64,000 nucleotides of DNA from Enchytraeus crypticus. Lineage: Eukaryota; Annelida; Clitellata; Enchytraeida; Enchytraeidae. Within the stretch, counting starts at the first letter, position 1; each line of letters opens with the position of its first letter. The notes beneath the pieces are model-generated. The model made no database searches. It was not told the DNA's origin and saw only the letters and a program-made list of their open reading frames with translations. The stretch spans positions 843,001-907,000 of the forward strand of contig CAJHZI010000274.1 of NCBI GenBank assembly GCA_905160935.1. The letters are read 5' to 3'. A program made the position numbers and the translations under genes. Positions 24,893-35,600 of this stretch are shown in pieces.

Positions 24893-25604
24893 ATAACAAA
24901 TTATTTCTAAATTGGATATTATTATGGTAGGCCTAATTCTATTTTGATTTCACGTTTTATATACCTATGCATTCACCTAAAATAATCGATGATTACAATT
25001 TTTCTACTACTCAACAAACATGCCAGCAGATACAAGATTTAAAAAACAAACCTCGCTGCCAAATCCGTTATTTCTTCTGTGTTCACGTAGCGTTAGTATC
25101 ATAAAATAAACACACGCATTTTAATGAATAGTTAGTAGTAATGAATGCATGACATTCTTCTACTAAAATAAATTATACATAGCTGAACACACACATACGC
25201 ACACAAAGGTTCATTCAATTATTTATCTGTCGAAAACTGAAATAGACTTAGAGGTTACGAGTCAAGTATGATTCATTAGTAGAACAACATGCAAATGAAT
25301 GAGAAATGATTGCAATTTAACAAAGCTCTATATTTATGAGTACATAGTATAATTAAGTTTCTTATTATTGAATTAAAGTCTAATGGAAACTAAAGTTTAG
25401 AATTAAAGTTTAATTTTTCATTAAATGAAGTGCAAATTAATTATTGATCATAAATTAAATGCATAATAAACAATTGAAATATAATTTCAATTATTGAATT
25501 GTAAACGATACAAATATAATATAATATAGTAAGGTGTATATTTATAATATAAGTATAAATAGTAAGGTGTATATTTCTTAATATAATATAATATATTAAG
25601 GTGT
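24893..25604. other. AT-rich DNA, nothing recognised
   Basis: Includes a small tandem 'agtaaggtgtatatttataat' duplication at about 25530-25610. No gene is supported. Confidence 0.5.
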
Positions 25605-26760
25605 ATACAATACTTCGATATTCTCTTAGTATTTCTAAAATGTTGTACACACAGAGATCATCTCCTTGCTTCAATCACCCAGCATTAATAACATTTGATA
25701 ATAAACTGAAAGAGTGCCTTTCCACGATGTCTAACATTGTCCTGTCTGATACTCAGTGGTCACAGGCTACTCTACCAGTTAAGAAAGGTGGGTTAGGTAT
25801 TAGACAAACATCGCATGTTGCGCCCTCAGCATTCATATCTTCATACATTTCTACCAGGTCACTTCAGGATTCCATTCTAGGTCACTTCTCATCCTATCAT
25901 GATGTCAACTTTGATCTTGCTCTTTCACTATGGTCTGAACGGTATAACGCTGTAGCTCCAACTGGAGATCAAGATAAAATTCAAAAATTCTGGGATGCAG
26001 CAGCCATCGAAAAATGCTTAGAGCAAATTTTCAATCTGACGCATCTGATAGAGCAAGGCTCCTGGCTGTTTCTAGTCCACGAAGCAGTGACTGGTTACAC
26101 GCCTTCCCTATCTCATCCTGCGGCCTTCATTTGGATGACGAGTCCGTTAGAGTTGCTATTGGCTTCAGACTTGGTGCTCGGCTATGTGAGCCACACACTT
26201 GTCCATGTGGTTCCATAGTAGACTCAAGAGGCATCCACAGTCTATCGTGCAAGAGGAGTGCAGGTAGGGCTAGTCGACATCACAATCTTAACGACATCGT
26301 TTGGCGTGCTCTTACCAAAGCCAGCATTCCTTCTATCAAGGAGCCTCTGGGTCTCTTATGGTCTGATGGAAAGCATCAGGATGGCCTTACGTTCATACCG
26401 TGGCAAAAGGGTAAGTGCTTAGCATGGGATGTAACAGTCTCTGATACCCTAGCCAATTCTTACCTTCACGTAACGTCATCTTCAGCTGGCGGAGCAGCCG
26501 AACTGGCTGCCGGAAGGAAACTCGAGAAATATAGGGATTTGCCTTCAGTCTACGACTTCATGCCAATAGCAATTGAAACATTTGGCCCAATGAATGAAGC
26601 TGCCTCAGAGTTTATCAATATATTAGGTAGAAAAATTTCAGATATTACCGATGATAATCGTGAAACCTCTTTCTTGAGACAAAGAATCTCAATGGCTCTT
26701 CAACGCTTTAATGCTGCCTGTTTTAGAGGATCGTTTTCTCATTCTGATGATCCTGCTTAT
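25605..26760 (+). pseudogene. 5'-truncated, frameshifted LINE reverse-transcriptase C-terminal region
   Basis: It resembles the C-terminal part of a widespread invertebrate protein usually annotated as reverse transcriptase / RNA-directed DNA polymerase from mobile element. Seen in order: YSLSISKMLYTQRSSPCF; WSQATLPVKKGGLGIRQ; then, after a one-base frame change near 26030, RARLLAVSSPRSSDWLHAFP; a Cys/His cluster (CPCGSIVDSRGIHSLSCKR) probably binding zinc; then RHHNLNDIVWRAL; WDVTVSDTLANSY; and FLRQRISMALQRFNAACF. The RT catalytic motifs lie upstream and are absent, so the copy is truncated near 25605. I cannot name the clade with confidence. Confidence 0.82.
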
Positions 26761-28170
26761 GAGGATAATGGGAATCCTACTACCTCTCATGGTTTACCTT
26801 TCTCGATGTCTACAGCTGCTATGACTACAAATCTAGCTGATGCACCAGACAGAGCCATGCCTTCAGATTTCGATTCCATTTCAAGCTCCTGTTTGTTTAA
26901 TCCTTTGACAGCGCCACTTGAAACTTCTGAACCTGTCAATGGAGCACATCCACTGCTTTCCTCGGTCTCTCATGATGAGTCATCGTATGATTTAGAAGTG
27001 GCAGGTTTAAATGAAAAAGATAGAAACGATGTTGTAGCAATTCACATGGATATCTTTAACTTAGCTGCTACTGATACAAAAAGAAGCAGACGAGGATCTC
27101 GCAGATCCGTTCTTGACCTGACCATCGTTGAAGCTAAAGTAATGTGTGGAGATATGAACAATTCATCCAGTCGACAACTAAGGAAGCGTAAACCACATCC
27201 GGAATCTAAAGTTAATGATGTTTACGAGACTCGTAAAAAGAGAAAACAGAAGCCTGAAAAGGCAATGAACTTTATAGTCACAGACCCTAAGACAAATGAA
27301 GAGCCAGAGAGAAATATCCTAGAGAAATCATCGGTTGAAAAATCATCATTTTCAAGAATAAAATCGTCTGAATCAAGTAAGATCCTTATGTATGATCGCA
27401 GTTTTCTTCTAGAGTATCGTAACTCGGTGGCCATCAGTCCCCTCACAAATCTACCCTACATCCCTGGGATCCCGTATGTCAAGGAGCTGTCCGGGTTTAC
27501 CGGCTCTACTCTCGATACACCCGGTAAACTATTGAATTGTTCTGCTTCCCACAATCATCAGATTGCTAATAGAGTGAGTTGGGTGGCGGGGTTGAAGAAG
27601 AAGAAAGTAAAAGTATTTAAAGGCAGAGCTGTATGTCCGCGTTCTGCTGAAATTTGTGTCTTGGTTGACAAGTCACAAACAAATTTCAAACGTCGCGTGT
27701 TGTCGCCTGAAGTCCCTAAATTCTTTGAGCCCCTCAACATCGATGATATTGCATTACCTCGATGTTCTACATCATCAATAGGGAATATGTCGCTGTACAA
27801 ACCTTCAGCTATCGCTTACGAAGTCAGCTACGACGTGGATTTGCTGATGACGCTGACCTCGAGAGTTCTGCCAGTTTTGAACCTTAGTTTTGCCTCAGTG
27901 CAGAACTTCCACCACATCGCAGTGCCGATTATCAAGACCTATGGGACTCAGCAGGGATCGGCGCTGGTGCCTCTGAATAGTCATGGTTATAGGTATTATG
28001 TATCTCATTTGCCAGAGTCTAATTCAAGATACTACGCGGAGAAGATTCCTAAACCGGACACTTACTACTGTCATCCATCGAGTGTTGTTCGTCTCACTCC
28101 TACTGCGAGCAAGCGCAACGCTGGCGCTCCTTACTACGCCATTACCTTCCATTCGAGCCTATGCGTCTAA
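26014..28170 (+). CDS. 718-codon open frame: LINE C-terminus fused to an unrecognised protein region
   Basis: One uninterrupted frame. Residues 1 to about 245 are LINE-derived (see 25605-26760). Residues about 250-718 match no family I can name. They contain a Ser/Asp-rich stretch; a basic cluster (RRGSRRSVLDL) and another at SSSRQLRKRKPHPE; ETRKKRKQKPEKAM, which resembles a nuclear localisation signal; a YDRSFLL motif at 27391-27411 that fits the eIF4E-binding consensus Y-x4-L-hydrophobic; and GLKKKKVKVFKGRAVCPRS. A frame of about 470 codons after the LINE part is unlikely by chance in this AT-rich DNA, so it is or recently was coding. No intron or start is evident; a host processed copy next to a LINE, or a chimeric element, are both possible. 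Confidence 0.5.
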   Translation: MLRANFQSDASDRARLLAVSSPRSSDWLHAFPISSCGLHLDDESVRVAIGFRLGARLCEPHTCPCGSIVDSRGIHSLSCKRSAGRASRHHNLNDIVWRALTKASIPSIKEPLGLLWSDGKHQDGLTFIPWQKGKCLAWDVTVSDTLANSYLHVTSSSAGGAAELAAGRKLEKYRDLPSVYDFMPIAIETFGPMNEAASEFINILGRKISDITDDNRETSFLRQRISMALQRFNAACFRGSFSHSDDPAYEDNGNPTTSHGLPFSMSTAAMTTNLADAPDRAMPSDFDSISSSCLFNPLTAPLETSEPVNGAHPLLSSVSHDESSYDLEVAGLNEKDRNDVVAIHMDIFNLAATDTKRSRRGSRRSVLDLTIVEAKVMCGDMNNSSSRQLRKRKPHPESKVNDVYETRKKRKQKPEKAMNFIVTDPKTNEEPERNILEKSSVEKSSFSRIKSSESSKILMYDRSFLLEYRNSVAISPLTNLPYIPGIPYVKELSGFTGSTLDTPGKLLNCSASHNHQIANRVSWVAGLKKKKVKVFKGRAVCPRSAEICVLVDKSQTNFKRRVLSPEVPKFFEPLNIDDIALPRCSTSSIGNMSLYKPSAIAYEVSYDVDLLMTLTSRVLPVLNLSFASVQNFHHIAVPIIKTYGTQQGSALVPLNSHGYRYYVSHLPESNSRYYAEKIPKPDTYYCHPSSVVRLTPTASKRNAGAPYYAITFHSSLCV

Positions 28171-29107
28171 GATTAAAGTGAAGCGAGAATGTAAGAGAGA
28201 GAATTTCCTAGATACCAAACTAAGAGAAAAGAAAGGTCGTGATGAGGATAAATCAGCAGAATATGATGAGACTGGGGAGGCGACGGCTGGGGTGGCTGCT
28301 ATCTAGGAGGCGGAGAAAAACTACCCAGAGAAGATCAACAAGGACAGTGCCTTGCTCTACAAGAATAAGCTAAAGCAGGGAGGGGATCAGGTGGAGGTTC
28401 CTGTAGTGGAAGTTCTGAAGCTGTTGACACCGGAAGTGAAGGATCAGGAGGTTGAGGATGACGTCGTTCTGCCTGAGGTCTTGTCGGCCATGACTCATGA
28501 TCTCTCCAGTGACGTCCTGGTGGAATGGAAACTGGTGCGAGACGAATTGCTCGAAGGGGATGATCCACCTCATGAGCTGTCTGTAACAGCTGTTAACGAG
28601 GCAGAAAGTGACATGCTGATGGAAGGGGTGATGGTTTCAGACGAACTGTTTGATGAAGACGCACTTGACAATGTCGAGCACATACAAGGTCATCATGTTC
28701 ATGATAACATCCAGCACGATGAGACGTCAGTGGAGGGAGAGATAGTAGACGTTGAGATACTTGATAATGAAGCCCATGGAAGCGATCCTTATCAGCATGG
28801 TGCTAAAGTTCATCTTGAACAATATAGCGCCGACGTACATCATGAACAACTCTGTGCTGATCATGAACAGCACGGTGCTGAAGATCATCATGAACAGCTC
28901 GGTACTGAAGATCATCATGAACAGCTCGGTACTGAAAAACATCATGAACTGCACTGTGCTCAAGATCATTGTGAACAGCATGAGAAGCATGATCAAATCG
29001 ATAATCACGGCCGTCAGACACTTCATATGAAACAGAAGAAGAAGATGCAGTCGTGGAGGCCTCAGATTCAGCGGGTGCTTCATTTCAATCTCCTGAAGCA
29101 ACAATAA
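28171..29107 (+). pseudogene. Acidic, His-rich coding-like region with frame breaks
   Basis: It continues the coding-like sequence of the 718-codon frame after a frame change near 28150. The new frame has KVKRECKRENFLDTKLREKK, a single in-frame TAG at 28304-28306, then 250 open codons rich in Glu, Asp, Val and His. Between about 28830 and 28985 a short internal repeat encodes H-H-E-Q-L-type units (positions about 160-205 of that frame). Composition and codon use look like protein. The breaks could be decay or assembly errors. Function unknown. Confidence 0.45.
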
Positions 29108-29710
29108 CATCAGAGCTTCGATCGACAGCATATCGGGGTTACTGTGAGCTCACCAGGATCAACTGGCTCCCTGCCTCCACCGTACTCCTCGACCCACAAA
29201 CCTCTGCGAGGGGCAGGGTCTCGAGCCTGGCCACTGCGAGTGTTGACTCCGCAGTGAGGCGCCCCACGTTCATGGGTCACCCACCGCAGAACCCGATCGA
29301 ATCACCGGCTGGGTTGATCCCTCGGGTTCTTCTACGTCCTGACACTACCACCCCTCTCAGCCGCCTCAGGATGGCTACGCTCAACCCACGGCTGACCTGC
29401 TCTCACCGTTCGACGTCAACCGTCCGTCCAGTCTGGAGATCAATGCTCTGAAACAGCCTCTCGGTAGAGCTCAGTCCGCTCCTACGAGATCTGATCAGCA
29501 GCTGTTTGGTCTGCCACTGCTACATCAACAGCAGCCTGGTGCTGCTGGAATGAGGCAGGAGCGCAGCAGTCAGCTGACTGGTGGGGAGCAATTTTCTATG
29601 ATATCAGAGTTGGTGAAGAGCGAGATGGGAGTGGAATTTGAGGGCAGGTCTACCTCCCCGGGTGGTGAAGAATCGCAATTAAATCTACCATCACCAACAA
29701 CATATTCGAT
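29108..29710 (+). pseudogene. Further coding-like sequence in shifting frames
   Basis: More GC-rich than its surroundings. Successive frames carry Pro/Ser-rich, protein-like segments: SSPGSTGSLPPPYSSTHK, then PTFMGHPPQNPIESPAG, then from about 29365 LLSPFDVNRPSSLEINALK, FGLPLLHQQQPGAAG and ISELVKSEMGVEFEG. At least three frame changes are needed to connect them. The last frame runs into SINE B at 29711, which probably replaced or follows the original 3' end. Confidence 0.4.
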
Positions 29711-29812
29711 TGCAGATCGGCGTGTGCGGGGTTCTAATCCTGGGCTCGCCCGTCACTGACATCGCTTTCGAGTAGGGAAGCTGACGCTGACATTGGCTTT
29801 GTCGGCATTTAA
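29711..29812 (+). mobile_element. SINE family B, 5'-truncated
   Basis: Starts inside the tRNA-like head, carries box B (gggttctaatcc) and the core (catcgctttcgag...), and ends near ggctttgtcgg. It lies at the 3' end of the coding-like block. Confidence 0.75.
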
Positions 29813-30564
29813 TTAATGTGTTATCTAGGTGTATATTTATTTTAGTATCCAAGTATATTGTTAGGGACGTCAAAATGTAAAAATGAAACTACAAGCACAT
29901 TGAGAGTTTACAGAAAAATACACAATAGAATAACAGCTATAAATTAGAGAGCTAAACGAAATGGCCTTAGTTTTAATATATAATTACTTTATTTACTTGC
30001 GAATGTTTGTAAAAAGATTCAATAATGAATTCTATGTTACATAAAAGATATCGCATTGTATAATAAAGAGAAGCAATTTTAAAATAACGGAAAAATTACT
30101 AATAAATGCAAAAGGATAACAAATTGTATAATATACAACAGTAATGAAAAAATTAATCAGTTACCAACTTCTTATTCATACACTTAAAATCATTAACATA
30201 AAAAACATGCAAACACTAAACCAAAACAACACAGCTATAATAAAAAGAAAACAGAATATATTACACAACTTACAAACTGAAGCATGCCACACTCTAATTA
30301 TATAAAATTCTTTGGACAGATTTAACCGAACAAATTATGCACCAAAAACAAAAAGAAGTTACATCTGAGAGATATTCCGCAAATAAGCCTGAACGGAGAG
30401 CAGCAGCCTTTAGCAAGAAGACTTAATCTCTTTTTAATTAGAGGCATCCATTTATGTTTGACACACTGTACGCGATAGAAAGAAGAACTGATAGAAAGAT
30501 GCTAATGTAATTTCAAAAAGGTCATTTTTCAATGGTATGAACAACAGCAGACCATAGTAAGCTA
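29813..30564. other. AT-rich intergenic DNA
   Basis: Nothing recognised. It separates the plus-strand coding-like block from the 3' end of HIP1. A minus-strand AATAAA is present at 29988-29993 but is about 1 kb from the HIP1 stop. Confidence 0.5.
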
Positions 30565-30935
30565 ACAGCATATCTTCTTCAGTGCACTGCCAAGTGGCAG
30601 GTTCAAGGTACATATTCCTACTCAAAGTCTACTTTCTCGCTCCATAAGAGCACTCCTTAGATCAACAAGTTAATCCCTTCTCCAAAGTCTATGCCTTATC
30701 CATACCTTATGTAGCCTATAGCTTGGGAAAAGTATGACTTCTGCGGTGGTTTCCCGTTGGCTTCCTCAGCTTGATGGATAAATTACCATTTAATCCTGGG
30801 GGAAATATTTCATGGTGAGGTGAGTCCCCTCTAGCCATCCACAGCTCCTGCCTTAGTCACCCCTTACGTACACGCAGAAGATTGCCTACGGTTGCCCTAT
30901 TCTGCAGTGGTCCAACTACACGCGAGCACAACACG
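30565..30935 (-). mobile_element. Non-autonomous repeat, family E, near full length
   Basis: About 370 bp on the minus strand. It begins ccccgtgttgtgctcgcg, has the gggaaaccaccgcagaagtc and caagctataggctac blocks, and ends ctgccacttggcagtgcac. The 5' block also occurs alone at 43765-43905 and 62275-62410. No protein coding and no tRNA head is visible. Confidence 0.7.
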
Positions 30936-31002
30936 GGGAAACAACATATAACAACATATAATTCAGTATAAAACTACATATGAAAAGGCAATGCATACTA
31001 GG

Positions 31003-32649
31003 TTACACCATTCTATGACTAACCTCCTGGTCCCATCCCTCGCTCTCACCCGCTAGCTTGTAATGAACTTTACGAAGTTCTGACAATCTCTTGTGCTCTT
31101 TGTCCAGTTCTTTCTGCAGCTCCAGCACGTGGATCTGAGACTCCATCTCCTTCTTCTTGGCTTGATGCAGAGTGATGCCGGCAAAGTCCAGAGTATCTAA
31201 TGCGCACAAATATCAAGTATATGCGTTCTAATGACAAAATTAGCAAATGGATGCAGTTAATTGATCAGAGCAACAATGAACAGAGATATGTGGAGGAATA
31301 TGACCATGACCGCCCAGGCTTGGAACAGGCACGGCACTTGGAGAAGGAGAAGATACGTTAGGAACATGTTAGCATATCTGCATTTTAACATAAACCGGTA
31401 TTTGATAGTTGAAATCGCTAACTTGATACTATATGAAATAGAAAAGCAAATGAAGTTTGCAAACATAAATGAATGCATGTGTCAAGCATAATAATATGTA
31501 CATCATTTGCATTAATTAGGTGTCTAAGCAGTTGGGACCCATACAAACAACTCAACCAATATTTGCTCTACAGTGAACGTTAGATAAATGTACAGATTTC
31601 GGATTACAGTATTTTATATTGAGCGATTTTTATCTACAAATGAAATAACATGAAAACAATTAGACTGCTACTGTCATCCACGACAACAGCAAGCACTATT
31701 TCGCCAAATCCAAGCAGGTGAGATAAAAGAACGTTCAAAGCGGTGCAAAGCCGAAAATCAGAAAACCACTCCAAAGATGTATATAAGAAACATATCAAGA
31801 CAACAGGATTGGGTAAACAGGATTGTTTTCTCAGGGAATGACACCCCTGCCCAGTAAATGTGAGTCGAAGCTAAGGAAGGCATTGAAGACCCACCTCATC
31901 ATAAGCAGAATCCCCCAAGAATTAAAATGGTATATCAAAAGGAATGTTATAAATAATTTAAAGATCTACTCGTATGTGGACATGAAGAGAAAAACGAGAG
32001 ATAGAGATGAGTAGAGGCGCTATATACCATGGATCTGCCAGTAGGCAGTGCACTTAGAGATCAAGACAACATCGAGCACGCAGAACTACATATCTATGTC
32101 CTCAGTTCTCTGCCATCAAGCACTCAGCACTACAAACCTATGTCCTCAGTTCTCTGCCATCAAGCACTCAGCACTACAAACCTATGTCCTCAGTTCTCTG
32201 GGCGGCGCTCTTGGCCGAGGCAACGACCCGCCCGGTGGCCTGAGTCACACCCTTGCTGGCGTCAGAGAGCTGCTGCAGGTTCTCGCTGCCTCGCTCTGCC
32301 TTCACCTTGGACGCCACGACGAGCTGAGCCGTGCTCGCAGCTATCTCCTGCGAGCAGACCACCAGCTCCTCCCACCTACCACTCCCCTTCACTGACTTGT
32401 CCGCAGAGTCACTGCAATAAGAGGAGTTATTATCATGTGTCCATCAATCAATCGATCAATCAATCAATAAGAATTTAACGTCCGGTTCCCCGCCATAAGG
32501 CAATGTCAGGGACGTCTCTTGCAGACTCTACACGAACAGGCGCCAAAGCACCACACGATCACCATCACTTATGTATAAGTGACACGTCTCTCACAAATAT
32601 GCAGAATTTACAATCTTCTGATACCCCTCACGGGTCTGTTCGTTGAGCC

Positions 32650-32686
<37 letters not shown>

Positions 32687-35600
32687 TGTATACATTCATA
32701 AGCTCACAGCCACATGCATACAAGTTCATGCGATGATTTTCATGTGATTTTTTCATTAGAATGACACACACTATACACAATTGTCGTAAACCATTGAACA
32801 TATAGACACACAGAAAACTCATCCTATCTATCATGCTCATGACATGCAAACCTCTTTTTAATGCCAATAGTTAGTTACCCATCACTGATGATGCATTCAG
32901 GCGACAAAATCAACGTTAAACCAGTTCATTGCAGTGTTACTAGAAATCAGTAGAACTGAGAGAGACTTAAAAGTACATACACAAGCACATTAGCACTCCA
33001 GCCAACAGCCTTAGCGGCAGATATCAATCCCTCACTCCAACGATGATGCTTCTTGTAGAACTCTTTCAGTGACGATGTGCCCTGAATGTATATATAATAA
33101 AAACACTGATAGAAAACACCTCCAGTTGATGGGAGACAATTCACGCAGCACAATTATTAATTCAAATCATTATATCAAACTTCGGTCTCTCCAGGGGTAG
33201 ATAAATTATCTAAAAGCAGTCATTTTACCAGTTTTTACATTAACACATGGCTGCTACAATATAGTAACTGCCTGGCATTTCCTGTTAATTATATTAATTA
33301 ATTATTAGTGTCCATGCATCCGAACTAACAAGTAGCATAATCCATACTAAAGTTTTTATTTATCTTTTTGGCTAGGTTAGGGCTATTGTCACATATCTAT
33401 GCTGTTATCTCTTGTCTGGGCAATTCTATAAACTATGAAATATTACACATTAGATTTATTATAGATGGTTTGATTACCGTAACACTAGTTACACACATAC
33501 ATATAAAACAATGCCCAGATGAAGTAGTAGGATTCTCAATCTAACAATTATTTTGCAAAAGCCTGCAGAAAATTCTTAAAGCTAAAAATACAGCAGAAAT
33601 ACAAATGAATATATGAATGGGAGTGAGAACAACAGTGAAAATAAAATAATCAGCATCTTATCTTATCAAAATAGCCAGCATATTACAATTATCTGCTCCA
33701 AATAACCAGCATATTATCTTCTTCAAATAACCAGCATATTATCTTCTTCAAATAACCAGCATATTATCTTCTTCAAATAACCAGCATATTATCTTCTCCA
33801 AATAACCAGCATATTATCTTCTCCAAATAACCAGCATATTATCTTCTCCAAATAACCAGCATATTATCTTCTCCAAATAACCAGCATATTATCTTCTCCA
33901 AATAACCAGCATATTATCTTCTTCAAATAACCAGCATATTATCTTCTTCAAATAACCAGCATATTATCTTCTTCAAATAACCAGCATATTATCTTCTCCA
34001 AATAACCAGCATATTATCTTCTCCAAATAACCAGCATATTATCTTCTCCAAATAACCAGCATATTATCTTCTTCAAATAACCAGCATATTATCTTCTTCA
34101 AATAACCAGCATATTATCATATCAAAATAACCAGCATATAATCTTATCAAAATAACCACCAGTATATTACCTTATCAAAATAACCAACATATTATCTTAT
34201 CAAAATAAACAGCATCTTATCTTCTCCAAATAACCAGCATATTATCATATCAAAATAACCAGCATATAATCTTATCAAAATAACCACCAGCATATTACCT
34301 TATCAAAATAACCAACATATTATCTTATCAAAATAAACAGCATCTTATCCAGCAGATTATGAGCTAGTTACGAAGTACTTCAAGCATCCATAAAATAGAT
34401 TTTCACAGAATACAGCACAAACCCGGCCCTGGGAAACGATTTCTTTCTGCAGCGCCTTTGACTTCTCAATCATGACTTTGATAGCCTACGAAACAGCAAA
34501 TGAAGAAACATATTTGAAAACTAAAAACTTAATCTAAACATTAAACATCTTACATAAAAAATGAAATCGTAACGAATGAAATAATTAATAGATGATGATT
34601 AAAATGCGAATTATTTCGACTATATAACAGTACAAAATTTATGAAACTAAGCAATTAAGGATTCACTTGAGAAGAGTGATCATACGATATCGTTAATTGC
34701 TAAATTGAAATATTACTAAGCCAAAATAAATAATAGAATATTTTTGATAGTGGGCTGTAGAAGTGGAAGCCCAACTTACCTATATAGCTTTTTTATTTAA
34801 CAATAATCACATACCATCATTAAAGCATTACAAGAGTCGAGTATATTCTCGTTCACTTCCAGTTTTATACCGGAATCTGTCTGTCTTGAACTGGCCAGCA
34901 TAGCCTATAATTCAAAAACACAAATGAAAGCATATAGAAATGTCAGTCAATTTCTCATTAAAGTCTAATGTTTATGCACTTTAACACATACTACATGGCA
35001 CCGTATAGACATATTAAAGTATTAAAGAACATGTATCATAACGAACACGTGTAATTTTGCATAAAGCATATGCAAATAAAAACATTGCGCAGTAGTTTAA
35101 GTCACCACTAAGTACTGAGTAGAAATACATAAGCAATTATGCATTAATAAGCATTTAGGCTTTGAGTCAAATCCTTCACCGTTGAGAACTTGACAGAGAC
35201 ATTCAGCCTTACACTATACTGTAATTACATCAGAATTCCTCACCGCTATGCATTCATCATTTACTATACTATAATTACATCATAATTACTCACCGCTATC
35301 TTAGCCTCAGCGTCTTCAATGGCCTTAGTTGTCTGTCTTAGTTCCTCATCAACCATGTCGCCCACAGTCTCGTTGTCGATGTCATCGACCTTGGGCAGGA
35401 GTTCCTGAGCCAGAGCAATGATTTCCTGCACTGCAGAGTTCAAGCTGTCGCTACGTGCCTTAACAGTAGTTTGCTCAGTATCTGAATGAAGGAATGAATG
35501 ATTCAATCAATCAAAATCAATCAATAAATCAATCCAAGTAGAACAAGAGCAAGGTCAGTGCAGTCCAAGGAGACAGTAAAGCCTTTAGTGTAGCTGGTCA

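Noticed and set aside
27983-28306. Separate small protein gene in the overlapping frame
   Set aside because: Better explained as the continuation of the larger coding-like region after a frame change.
32029-32478. Open frames of 115 and 149 codons on the plus strand
   Set aside because: Antisense shadow of HIP1 exon 26 and its donor duplication.
33656-34350. CRISPR-like array of regular repeats
   Set aside because: Units are contiguous without unique spacers, in a eukaryotic intron; it is a minisatellite.
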